Below are positions 1 to 6,257 of a stretch of DNA of 6,359 nt, one piece after another. Position numbers and translations under genes: made by a program. The DNA comes from Bacillota bacterium (GTDB lineage Bacteria; Bacillota_E; Sulfobacillia; Sulfobacillales; Sulfobacillaceae): the NCBI GenBank assembly GCA_021802225.1, contig JAKAAS010000107.1:1-6359 (forward strand), given 5' to 3'. The notes under the pieces are model-generated. The model saw nothing but the letters and a program-made list of their open reading frames with translations. It searched no databases and had not been told where the DNA came from. Every line of letters starts with the position of its first letter. The first letter of the stretch is position 1.

Positions 1-38
1 CCGACCACCACCAGCACAATCAGTCAGGAGGAATTGCT

Positions 39-523
39 GTGGTCAACCGGGTTGCCGCCGCGGTGGACGGATCGCCGGCCAGCATGGCCGCCGTGCAGTA
101 CGCGGTTCAGCTGGTGGCGCCGGAAGGCATGCTGATGCTGGTCGATGTCCAAGATGTGATGTCTTTTTATCATGACTGCTTCGATGACAGCATCACAGGG
201 GACGTGTCATGCGACGTGGCATATTTTATGAAGGCGTGGAATGAGCAGAGCCGCAAAGAAAGAGGCCATGGCTTTAGCCAGCGCCAAGCAGGCCCATGTC
301 GAGTGGCACGTGGTGAAACTGCTGGTAGGGCATGGAAAACCGGCTGAAGCTTTTTACCGGGCGGATGCCAAGGCAAATATGCAGATTTTGGTCACGGCCA
401 AGCGCCGGGTCTCCCAGCTTCTGGAAGGAATTTTTGGAAGCTTTCGCCGCTGCCTGCTGTCCCACAGCAATTTCAGTGGTGGTCCCGCCTTCCGAGAAGC
501 AAGCGGACCAAAAGACAGACTAG
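39..523 (+). pseudogene. Universal stress protein (UspA family), broken by two frameshifts
   Basis: Three consecutive forward frames together rebuild one Usp domain of about 159 residues, the normal family size. The N-terminus (GTG at 39, with AGGAGG at 26-31 and 7 bp spacing) reads VNRVAAAVDGSPASMAAVQY, the classic Usp first strand and helix. Near 252-262 (A/G-rich, gcaaagaaagaggc) the reading must move by +1 to continue as AMALASAKQAHVEWHVVKLL and then GHGKPAEAF, a typical Usp segment. Near 468-472 a second +1 move is needed to reach ISVVVPPSEKQADQKTD and the stop at 521-523; SVVV(V)P is the usual last Usp strand. Usp proteins are small cytoplasmic nucleotide-binding or stress-response proteins. 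The usual GxRG part of the ATP-binding G2xG9xG(S/T) motif reads AKRR here (397-408), so nucleotide binding is doubtful even if the frame is restored. Two indels favour a decayed gene; sequencing error is the main alternative. It may once have headed the downstream operon. Confidence 0.75.
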
Positions 524-548
524 TGAGCCAGGCGGGGCGGAAGCGGAG

Positions 549-568
549 TGCGGCGGCTTGTCGCCGCA
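549..568 (+). other. Small GC-rich hairpin upstream of the dehydrogenase gene
   Basis: A perfect 7-bp inverted repeat, TGCGGCG / CGCCGCA, encloses a 6-nt loop in the 73-bp gap between the usp remnant and the next gene. No T-tract follows, so it is not a standard intrinsic terminator. It could be a leader structure or an mRNA processing or stability element. It could also be chance in GC-rich DNA. Confidence 0.25.
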
Positions 569-596
569 AGATACATAGGGAAGGACGAATGCACAC

Positions 597-2036
597 ATGA
601 CCACACAAAAATGGGACGTCTTGGCTATCGGGGGAGGGCCCGGTGCGACGCCGGGAGCCCAATTGCTTGCCCAGCACGGCAAACGTGTTGCGATTATCGA
701 AAAGGGCAATGGTCTCGGGGGCACCTGCCTCTTCGAAGGCTGCATTCCGTCCAAGATTTATCTGGAATCGGCCGGGAGAATGCGGGCGATTCGCGAGGAT
801 GCCTCATTTGGGGTGCAAGGCGCCAGTTATGACTATGCGGACTTGGCGCGCATCCGGGTGCGCAAGGAGGAGATTTTGGCCAAACGCGTGGCGGGAGCCA
901 GCCAGGCCTGCGATGCCCTGGGTATCACCGTGATTAAAGGGGTGGCCGAACTGCTAGACCCTCACCACGTGAAAATTCATATCGAAGGCGGGGACCCGAT
1001 CATTGCCGAAACGGAAACCCTGATTGTCTCTCCGGGATCCGTCTCCCGGCCCTTGAACTTGCCGGGAGCCGACGGCCCGGGATTGTGGTCCAGCCAGGAA
1101 GCGCTGGATTTGACGGACGTCCCCAAGACGCTGTGCATTGTCGGCGGCGGCTACATTGGGATGGAGCTCGCCACTTTGTACCACAGCCTCGGCAGCACCG
1201 TGCATATTTTGGAAGCGGCCCCCCGGGTGCTGCTCACAGAAGATCCCTTGATCGCGGCCCGCCTGGTCGATACCTGGCAGAAAACCGGGGTAGGCATCAG
1301 CATTGAAACGGGGGTGACCCTGTCGGCCATTGAAGACGCTCCAGGAAGCGAAGGGCATAAGGTCGTGCGGTACCGGACCGGGGCCGGAGCGTCGGCGGCG
1401 CTAGATGCCGACCGCGTGCTGATTGCGGTCGGGCGTGCCCCCAACACCGGCAGCTTGCATTGGGACAAAATTGGAATTACGCTGGGCAGCCGCCAGGAAG
1501 TGCCAGTCAATGAATTTTACCAGACGGCCGTGCCCAATATTTACGCACCGGGAGACGTCAACGGCCAGGTGATGTTGGCCCACGCGGCCACACGCCAGTC
1601 CCAGATTGCCGCGCAGCATATCTTGGGTCTGAACACGTTTCCACGCCAGTTGACGGTGCCGCACGTCGTGTTTTCTTCACCGGAAATTTCTGCTGTGGGG
1701 GCAGACAGCCGGGCCCTGGCAGCGCATCCCCGCTGGAAAATGACGCAGTGGCCTTATGTGCAAGACGCCCGCGCCCTCATCGTCGGGGACCTGCAGGGCT
1801 ATGCGCAGTTGATTTGGGACCAGGACACGCATGAGGTGCACGGATTGCAGGTAATCGGGGCGGAGGCCGGGGAACTCATAGAAGAAGTGACCTATGTGAT
1901 TACCCACCACGGAACTTTGGAATCCCTGGTGGAGTCGATCCACCCCCATCCGACTCTTAATGAAGTGGTGAGCGAACTGGCCGCCCTGGCTTGGGATGAG
2001 GCTCAGAAGGCCGCCAAGTCTCCAGAGCAAGCGTGA
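597..2036 (+). CDS. lpdA: Dihydrolipoamide dehydrogenase (E3-type FAD/NAD flavoprotein)
   Basis: The 479-residue product is full length for the family and fits a cytoplasmic homodimeric flavoenzyme that reoxidises dihydrolipoyl groups with NAD+. In order: the FAD-binding loop GGGPGA (residues 12-17); the redox-active disulfide GGTCLFEGCIPSK (Cys44, Cys49); the NAD-binding GGGYIGME (183-190) followed by ILE, whose acidic end favours NADH over NADPH; the second FAD motif APGDV (Gly319-Asp320); and the dimerisation domain ending in HPHPTLNE (His449, His451, Glu456), which supplies the catalytic His-Glu dyad. The ATG at 597 is preceded by AGGGAAGGA (577-585); an ATG at 589 meets a stop after three codons. 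No E1 or E2 gene is visible, and the following genes are FmdE-like and TauE/SafE-like, so the lipoyl partner may not be a 2-oxoacid dehydrogenase. MerA is unlikely: the extra N-terminal metal-binding domain and C-terminal Cys pair are absent. The symbol is a family-level assignment; the physiological substrate is unknown. Confidence 0.9.
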   Translation: MTTQKWDVLAIGGGPGATPGAQLLAQHGKRVAIIEKGNGLGGTCLFEGCIPSKIYLESAGRMRAIREDASFGVQGASYDYADLARIRVRKEEILAKRVAGASQACDALGITVIKGVAELLDPHHVKIHIEGGDPIIAETETLIVSPGSVSRPLNLPGADGPGLWSSQEALDLTDVPKTLCIVGGGYIGMELATLYHSLGSTVHILEAAPRVLLTEDPLIAARLVDTWQKTGVGISIETGVTLSAIEDAPGSEGHKVVRYRTGAGASAALDADRVLIAVGRAPNTGSLHWDKIGITLGSRQEVPVNEFYQTAVPNIYAPGDVNGQVMLAHAATRQSQIAAQHILGLNTFPRQLTVPHVVFSSPEISAVGADSRALAAHPRWKMTQWPYVQDARALIVGDLQGYAQLIWDQDTHEVHGLQVIGAEAGELIEEVTYVITHHGTLESLVESIHPHPTLNEVVSELAALAWDEAQKAAKSPEQA

Positions 2037-2075
2037 CCCTTGGGGAAATGATTCCAGACTGAAGGAGAATGTACA

Positions 2076-2717
2076 GTGAATATAGATAAATTGACCGCTA
2101 TCACCGATGAGGAACTGAAAAACGCGCAGTATTTTCACGGGCATAAGTGCCCGGCCATGCCTCAGGGGCTCAGGGCGGGACATTTAGCCATGGATATTCT
2201 CGGCGTGGAGAGGGCCCGCGGCGGGGGAGAACTGCACGCCATTGTGGAAATTGGCGATCACCACTTTTCCGGTTGCTTCGCCGACGGGGTGCAATTCGCG
2301 ACAGGCTGCACCTTCGGCAAGGGAAACATCACCAAGCAGCCTTTAGGAAAATTTGCGCTCACGCTGATTGATACCGCAACCAGACGGGCTGTGCGTGTGA
2401 CGGCCAAATATGAACGGATGAAGGTCTGTCTGGATATGCCATTTTTCACCTTGCGCAAAGAGGGTGTCCCTCCTTTTAAGCTGGACCCCGCAGTTGTGGA
2501 CCCGTTGATTGACGATGTGGTCCATAGGGACTGGGAGGAAATGTTTGACGTCAAGCAGTTCGCGCAGTACCCCGTGGATAAAGAGGGCGACACGTTTGAC
2601 GCCATTGAGTGCGCGCACTGCAAGGAAATGGTGGTCACCAGCTACACCAAGGAACTCGATGGCCAGCGCTACTGCCTCGTCTGTTTCGATGCGCAAGCTT
2701 TTCGTGAAAAGGACTGA
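2076..2717 (+). CDS. FmdE-family protein with C-terminal zinc ribbon
   Basis: This 213-residue protein shows the FmdE-like fold signature: FHGHKCPAMPQGLRAG (residues 20-35, with possible metal ligands His21, His23, Cys25), then a Cys67/Asp70 region and GVQFATGCTFGKGN (71-84, Cys78). The last 40 residues carry CAHC...CLVC (Cys179, Cys182, Cys200, Cys203), a treble-clef or zinc-ribbon knuckle found in many FmdE proteins. The family is named for a protein associated with molybdenum formylmethanofuran dehydrogenase, but bacterial members occur without that complex and are mostly uncharacterised. No signal peptide or membrane segment is seen, so it is probably cytoplasmic. The GTG start at 2076 is chosen because AAGGAG (2062-2067) lies 8 nt upstream. 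It sits 39 bp after the dehydrogenase and 6 bp before the permease, so co-transcription is very likely. CPAMPQG departs slightly from the more common CPGL-type motif. Family membership is firm; the function is not known, with metal-dependent redox or molybdo-enzyme support as an inference. Confidence 0.85.
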   Translation: MNIDKLTAITDEELKNAQYFHGHKCPAMPQGLRAGHLAMDILGVERARGGGELHAIVEIGDHHFSGCFADGVQFATGCTFGKGNITKQPLGKFALTLIDTATRRAVRVTAKYERMKVCLDMPFFTLRKEGVPPFKLDPAVVDPLIDDVVHRDWEEMFDVKQFAQYPVDKEGDTFDAIECAHCKEMVVTSYTKELDGQRYCLVCFDAQAFREKD

Positions 2718-2723
2718 TCGGGA

Positions 2724-3470
2724 ATGATTGCTGTAGTCGCCGTCCTAATCTTTCTGGTCTCAGGAGTCTTTGCCATGCTGGGAATGGGCGGGGGCATGCT
2801 CCATGTGCCCATTCTGCTCTGGTTTGGCTACCCTTTGAAGACGGTAGCGCAACCCGTCGGCATCCTGCTCAATGGCCTGACGACTCTGGTGGCGCTGTTC
2901 ATTTATGCCCGCAACAAGCTCGTTGACTGGAAAGGCGGGTGGGTCATGGCTCTGGCCGCCTTGATCAGCGCGCCTCTAGGCAGTATCGTCGCCCATCTGG
3001 TCGCGGATCAGGTGCTGATTGTTTTGCTGGTGCTCATGATTTTCTTTGCGGCCACCAGAACCCTTTTGACAGCTCACAAGGCAGAGCCCAAGAACTTTGC
3101 CCCGAGCCCTTGGCGGCAGGTTGTCGGCATCGCCGTTGTGGCTCTGGCAGCCTTCCTCGGCGCCATGCTGGGGCTGGGAGGGGGCACCCTTATCAGTCCC
3201 CTGCTCATGTGGATGGGATATCCCACAAAAAAGGCTGTGGCGACGTCGGCATTTGTCGTTACGGTATCGAGCGCTTCCGGATTTGCGGGGCGGGCGGGGC
3301 ACATGGACGCGTCCTGGGTTCTGATTGTCGTGCTGGCTGCAGCCGTGATTGTGGCGGCATGGCTAGGCAGTACCCTCATGGCTACCCATGCCAAACCCAA
3401 ATGGGTCAAGTACGGGTACAGCATCCTGCTCTTCGGAGTGGGCATCAAGCTGCTGCTGCCGATGATTTAA
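2724..3470 (+). CDS. TauE/SafE-family anion permease (putative sulfite/organosulfonate transporter)
   Basis: A 248-residue polytopic inner-membrane protein of normal length for the family. It has the internal duplication typical of TauE/SafE: LGMGGGMLHVPILLWFGYP (residues 19-37) in the first half and LGLGGGTLISPLLMWMGYP (149-167) in the second, each followed by a helix with small polar residues. By eye there are seven or eight hydrophobic segments, at about 2-24, 40-62, 71-93, 96-112, 130-150, 168-188, 192-216 and 226-246. Characterised relatives move sulfite, sulfoacetate, taurine-derived anions or other small acids, mostly by export; direction and substrate cannot be read from sequence. The ATG at 2724 lies 6 bp after the FmdE-like stop. 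The best ribosome binding site is AAGGA at 2709-2713, inside the end of the upstream gene, which suggests translational coupling. Its place after a lipoamide dehydrogenase makes a sulfur-compound substrate attractive, but this is inference. Confidence 0.88.
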   Translation: MIAVVAVLIFLVSGVFAMLGMGGGMLHVPILLWFGYPLKTVAQPVGILLNGLTTLVALFIYARNKLVDWKGGWVMALAALISAPLGSIVAHLVADQVLIVLLVLMIFFAATRTLLTAHKAEPKNFAPSPWRQVVGIAVVALAAFLGAMLGLGGGTLISPLLMWMGYPTKKAVATSAFVVTVSSASGFAGRAGHMDASWVLIVVLAAAVIVAAWLGSTLMATHAKPKWVKYGYSILLFGVGIKLLLPMI

Positions 3471-3542
3471 GAGGGCGGTGGAACGGGTCCGGAGGCGAAG
3501 GCGCGAGGACACGGGAGTGCAAAAGAATACCAGCGCCGACAT

Positions 3543-3570
3543 GCCAGGGACCGGCACCGCCTTCCCTGGC
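3543..3570 (+). terminator. Possible weak terminator or leader hairpin
   Basis: GCCAGGGA (3543-3550) pairs perfectly with TCCCTGGC (3563-3570) around a 12-nt loop, 72 bp after the permease stop. The downstream sequence TGTTAGGGTTG has only scattered T residues, so it is a poor intrinsic terminator. It could slow polymerase, protect an mRNA 3' end, or be part of a leader of the fusion gene. Confidence 0.35.
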
Positions 3571-3634
3571 TGTTAGGGTTGAGGAGCTGAAGGGACCTGG
3601 CCCTCCGGGAGGTGCTATTCCCCAAGGCGCCGTA

Positions 3635-3640
3635 TATATT
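3635..3640 (+). promoter_or_regulatory. Weak candidate -10 element (TATATT) before the fusion gene
   Basis: TATATT lies in a short AT island. The hexamer 17 bp upstream (3612-3617, GTGCTA) matches TTGACA at only three positions. Transcription would begin near 3647, leaving a leader of about 16 nt that barely includes the ribosome binding site. It is listed because it is the only AT-rich patch in the gap; chance is quite possible. Confidence 0.2.
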
Positions 3641-3645
3641 ATTCC

Positions 3646-3653
3646 AAAAGGGG
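3646..3653 (+). promoter_or_regulatory. Ribosome binding site deciding the ATG 3663 start
   Basis: AAAAGGGG ends 9 nt before ATG 3663, an acceptable Shine-Dalgarno distance. The in-frame GTG at 3612 would add 17 residues, but its only nearby purine-rich signal, GGGAGG at 3607-3612, overlaps the start codon itself. The later ATG is therefore preferred. Confidence 0.5.
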
Positions 3654-3662
3654 CAAGAGAAC

Positions 3663-6056
3663 ATGGAAGCTCCGACAGCGCCGGCCAGGTCCCAGCAATG
3701 GGGACTGACCGCCTACTGGTTTTCTCTGAATATGGAAGGCGCAGCCCTGTTAACCATTTTGATTCCGGTGACGCTGCTGCGGGTGTCGCGGTACGGCCAT
3801 GTGAGCGAGCTCGCGCGCATTGTCTCGCTGGCCGCCCTGTTGACGATGATTGTGCCGCCGATTGCGGGAATGTATTCCGACCGCCAGAAAAAACGCGGCA
3901 AGCGGCGAATGCCTCTGATGTGGTGGGGGACGTCTGCCAATATTGCGGGCCTCTTAGTGATCCCGCACGTCAGTTCAGTGACTATGCTGACGGTCGTGGT
4001 GATGGTGGCCGTGCTGGGCCTAGCCGCCTCCCAGACAGCCTACCAGGCGATGATGCCGGAAATCCTGCCGCAGAGCCAGTGGGGGAAAGCATCAGGATAC
4101 ATGGGCCTGGCCAGCCTTTTGGGGACGGTGGCCGGTCTAGGCATTGCAGGATTCGCACCGCCGGACCTGAGCTATCCTGTCCTGGCGGCGGTGGTTGCCG
4201 CCGGAGTCATTGTCACGGCGGTGGGCGTGCGTGAGCCGGTAGGGAGCAAGCAGGCGGGGCCCCATGTGCAAGTCCGCAGCCACAGAGATTTTGTGAGGGT
4301 GTTCTGGGCCCGGTTTATGGTGATGCTGGGGCAGACTTTCTTAATGACCTTTATCCTCTATTTTTTCAGCGAAGTGCTGCATGTGGCCAAGCCGGGAGCC
4401 CATACGGCGCTGGTGGCGGGGGAGGCGCTCATCGGCGCGGCCCTGTCCACGGTGGTGATGGGACGCCTGTCGGATCATTTCAGCCGGCGGGTGATTGTGT
4501 TTATGGCAGGGTTGCCCATGGCCGGGGCTGCATTGGGATTTGCTCTTGACCAGAGCCCTTCGGGGATTGTCCTGTGGGCGCTGCTCTATGGGGTGGGCTA
4601 TGGGGCCTTCTTGTCCGTGGACTGGGCTTTGGGATTGGAATCCATCCCGGATTTGGCAAATGTCGCCAGGGACTTGGGACTGTGGGGCATTGCTTCAAAT
4701 TTCCCGACAGTCATCGCACCGGCTATCGGCGGCTGGATTCTTGTCCAGGCTCTTAGCCCCCGCCAGGGATATGAAGAACTCTTTATCACGGCTTCCGCCA
4801 TGTTTCTGGCCGGCTCCCTTATTGTGCTGTCCCTGGGGAAGCCTAAGAAGCAAAAAGATTGGTCGACGCCTTTGGCATTTTTAGTGTACAGCCTGGTCAC
4901 GCCGTATGTGCGGGCCCGCTACCGGGTTCATGTCACGGGCCACCTTCCCCGCCACCGCCGGTCCCTCTTGGTCGCAGGCAACCACGGTCAGGACATCGAA
5001 GGACTGGTGGTGCCCCTGATGATTTTCCGGACCCGCCCTTTTGGACGGCGGGTCATTTCCGCCGGCTCGGAACGTCTATTCGAGCCGGGATTCTCTCCTA
5101 CCCGGCTTCCGGCGCCGTGGGGAGAGTGGCTGAGCAGTATCAACCTGGGCTCAATATTGTGGATGCTAGGGGTCAGGCCTATCGAAAACGAGCCGCTATA
5201 CCGGCCATTGACGAGTTGGGCCTATCACGTCTTCCGGCATTATGGCAATCTGCCCATAGACGAGGTATTCAGTGCCGAGGTTCTCGAAAGGGCAGCTCTG
5301 GACAGCCGACACTGCGCACGGCGTCTGCACCTTCGGGACCTGTGGTCGCGCCGCTATGTGCAAACAGCGGTAGTCCCGCACGGGATCACCGCCTTGCTCG
5401 AGCCCTACCGCAATGCCGCCAAAACGTCTCTGGCGGCCCACATCCGCCAGCAAATCGCCGATTTGCTGCACGCGGTGCGGGCGGGCGATGTCCTCTATCT
5501 GACCCCGGAAGGCCGGTATACGGCCAATGGCCGCGTGGGCCGCTTCCGGCAGCTGTGGGAGGACGCGCGCCGGCAGATTCCCGATACCGTGCTGGCCGCC
5601 ACTGCCTATGACCTACTGCGGCCGGGGCCTTTGCATGTGTGGATTGTGCTGGACGCCCATGCGCCTGGCACGGACGGGCGGACCGCGGTCATGGCCTTGC
5701 GGCCTCTGACGGCGAGCCACCTGGTGGCCCACGCGGCAGCAGGCGCCGCCAGGTGGAGCAGTCCTGATAACTTGCGCGAGGAAGCCCAGGCCGCTCTCGC
5801 CCATCTCCCGCCCGGGTGCCGTATCGCGGGCGACCTCGCCCGCCGGCCGGAGGCCGCACTGGCGCAGGCGGCGGCATATGTCTGGGAATGGAAGCAGCGC
5901 CATCCGGAACCGGATCAGCCTATCACCGACCCCCGGTTCCCTCATGTGCCGGATCTGATGCAGTATTACGGCAACCAGTGGAATGAGACCATGGAGGCGC
6001 TTGCGCAGACGCCTCTTCAGGAACCCGCCGTGGCAGGGGAGCCGGCAGGCGGGTAG
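3663..6056 (+). CDS. Fused MFS transporter and PlsC-like acyltransferase
   Basis: This protein has 797 residues from ATG 3663 (814 from the in-frame GTG 3612). Residues 1 to about 398 form an MFS transporter with about twelve hydrophobic segments. The conserved inter-helix motif appears in both halves: GMYSDRQKKRGKRR (69-82) and GRLSDHFSRR (267-276). After a basic linker, KPKKQKD, and a short hydrophobic stretch, residues from about 415 resemble a 1-acylglycerol-phosphate (PlsC/LPLAT) acyltransferase: VAGNHGQDIEG around His441 as motif I, and LTPEGRYTANGRVGRF around Pro615-Arg618 as the PEG.R motif III. Motif I reads HGQDIE, so the acidic residue five after His is Glu446, not the usual Asp, with Asp444 nearby. 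The gap between motifs I and III is about 175 residues, roughly double that common in PlsC, so there is an insertion. The tail is Ala/Arg/Pro rich. Known LplT-Aas systems flip lysophospholipids and reacylate them, so a membrane-lipid salvage or remodelling role is a reasonable hypothesis. The MFS half is not obviously LplT, and activity is unproven. Confidence 0.8.
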   Translation: MEAPTAPARSQQWGLTAYWFSLNMEGAALLTILIPVTLLRVSRYGHVSELARIVSLAALLTMIVPPIAGMYSDRQKKRGKRRMPLMWWGTSANIAGLLVIPHVSSVTMLTVVVMVAVLGLAASQTAYQAMMPEILPQSQWGKASGYMGLASLLGTVAGLGIAGFAPPDLSYPVLAAVVAAGVIVTAVGVREPVGSKQAGPHVQVRSHRDFVRVFWARFMVMLGQTFLMTFILYFFSEVLHVAKPGAHTALVAGEALIGAALSTVVMGRLSDHFSRRVIVFMAGLPMAGAALGFALDQSPSGIVLWALLYGVGYGAFLSVDWALGLESIPDLANVARDLGLWGIASNFPTVIAPAIGGWILVQALSPRQGYEELFITASAMFLAGSLIVLSLGKPKKQKDWSTPLAFLVYSLVTPYVRARYRVHVTGHLPRHRRSLLVAGNHGQDIEGLVVPLMIFRTRPFGRRVISAGSERLFEPGFSPTRLPAPWGEWLSSINLGSILWMLGVRPIENEPLYRPLTSWAYHVFRHYGNLPIDEVFSAEVLERAALDSRHCARRLHLRDLWSRRYVQTAVVPHGITALLEPYRNAAKTSLAAHIRQQIADLLHAVRAGDVLYLTPEGRYTANGRVGRFRQLWEDARRQIPDTVLAATAYDLLRPGPLHVWIVLDAHAPGTDGRTAVMALRPLTASHLVAHAAAGAARWSSPDNLREEAQAALAHLPPGCRIAGDLARRPEAALAQAAAYVWEWKQRHPEPDQPITDPRFPHVPDLMQYYGNQWNETMEALAQTPLQEPAVAGEPAGG

Positions 6057-6098
6057 GCGCGGGCCCTGCCTTCCCATCTTACCCAGAGCGGCGTCTGT

Positions 6099-6139
6099 AA
6101 AAAGGCAGGAAAGAGAAAGCATGGCTCTCTTTCCTGCCT
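6099..6139 (-). terminator. Strong intrinsic-type hairpin; T-tract on the minus strand
   Basis: AGGCAGGAAAGAG (6103-6115) pairs perfectly with CTCTTTCCTGCCT (6127-6139), a 13-bp stem with an 11-nt loop that can partly fold further (AGC/GCT). Five A residues at 6099-6103 give TTTTT directly after the stem when read on the minus strand, the classic intrinsic terminator layout. On the plus strand the stem is followed by GGAATCC, without a T-tract. It lies 46 bp after the fusion-gene stop, so it may also end that transcript less efficiently. The structure is clear; the direction of use is inferred. Confidence 0.65.
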
Positions 6140-6212
6140 GGAATCCGATCCCTCAACCAATTCCGCGGCACGGCCTCAATCCGTTTCCGTGCGTCCCAAC
6201 TCTGCGATACTA

Positions 6213-6223
6213 CCAAATTTTGG
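6213..6223. repeat. AT-rich palindrome CCAAATTTTGG
   Basis: Five-base arms around a central T form a perfect odd palindrome in the most AT-rich part of the 3' spacer. Such a site could be a small operator, but nothing around it identifies a regulator or promoter. Confidence 0.2.
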
Positions 6224-6241
6224 ATATTAAAGCAAGAGGCC

Positions 6242-6257
6242 AAAGCACTCGTGCTTT
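6242..6257. repeat. Short inverted repeat AAAGCAC / GTGCTTT
   Basis: Seven-base perfect arms separated by TC form a compact hairpin or dyad, flanked by GGCC on both sides (6238-6241 and 6264-6267). There is no following T-tract on either strand. Its role is unknown; a protein-binding dyad is as likely as an RNA hairpin. Confidence 0.25.

Larger units (their letters stand above)
3471..3662 (+). other. Intergenic gap between permease and fusion gene
   Basis: This 192-bp stretch has no convincing gene. It contains a perfect 8-bp inverted repeat (3543-3550 / 3563-3570), a CCTCC-G-GGAGG palindrome (3602-3612) and an AT island, CGTATATATTATT (3631-3643), in otherwise GC-rich DNA. It most likely separates the dehydrogenase/FmdE/permease operon from the fusion gene. 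Confidence 0.6.

Noticed and set aside
241..600. The 119-codon frame as an independent small gene
   Set aside because: Its first two thirds are clearly the middle of a Usp domain, and its last third matches nothing while the adjacent frame completes the Usp fold. It is a frameshift product, not a separate gene.
597..2036. Mercuric reductase or glutathione reductase identity
   Set aside because: There is no N-terminal heavy-metal domain and no C-terminal vicinal Cys pair, and the ILE end of the NAD motif favours NADH. The HPHPTLNE dyad and overall layout fit lipoamide dehydrogenase best.
1677..2183. A 168-codon minus-strand open frame over the dehydrogenase C-terminus
   Set aside because: It overlaps the conserved HPHPTLNE region and the FmdE-like start on the other strand and has no recognisable motifs.
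597..3470. Firm assignment to the sHdr lipoate sulfur-oxidation pathway
   Set aside because: None of the diagnostic genes (hdr-like subunits, lbpA, tusA, lipoate ligases) are in the window, so it is kept only as a hypothesis.
3612..3662. In-frame GTG start adding 17 residues to the fusion protein
   Set aside because: The nearest Shine-Dalgarno-like sequence overlaps the GTG, and the extension (LFPKAPYILFQKGQEN) contributes nothing typical of MFS. ATG 3663 has a better-spaced site.
2939..4234. A 431-codon open frame on the + strand crossing the permease, the gap and the MFS region
   Set aside because: Its translation is rich in Arg, Gly, Pro and Cys, matches no recognisable fold, and overlaps two clear genes in another frame. 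It is a GC-rich shadow frame.
5613..6122. A 169-codon minus-strand open frame over the end of the fusion gene
   Set aside because: It lies opposite the fusion gene, has Arg/Pro/Gly-rich composition, and its start falls inside the strong hairpin. No family features are seen.
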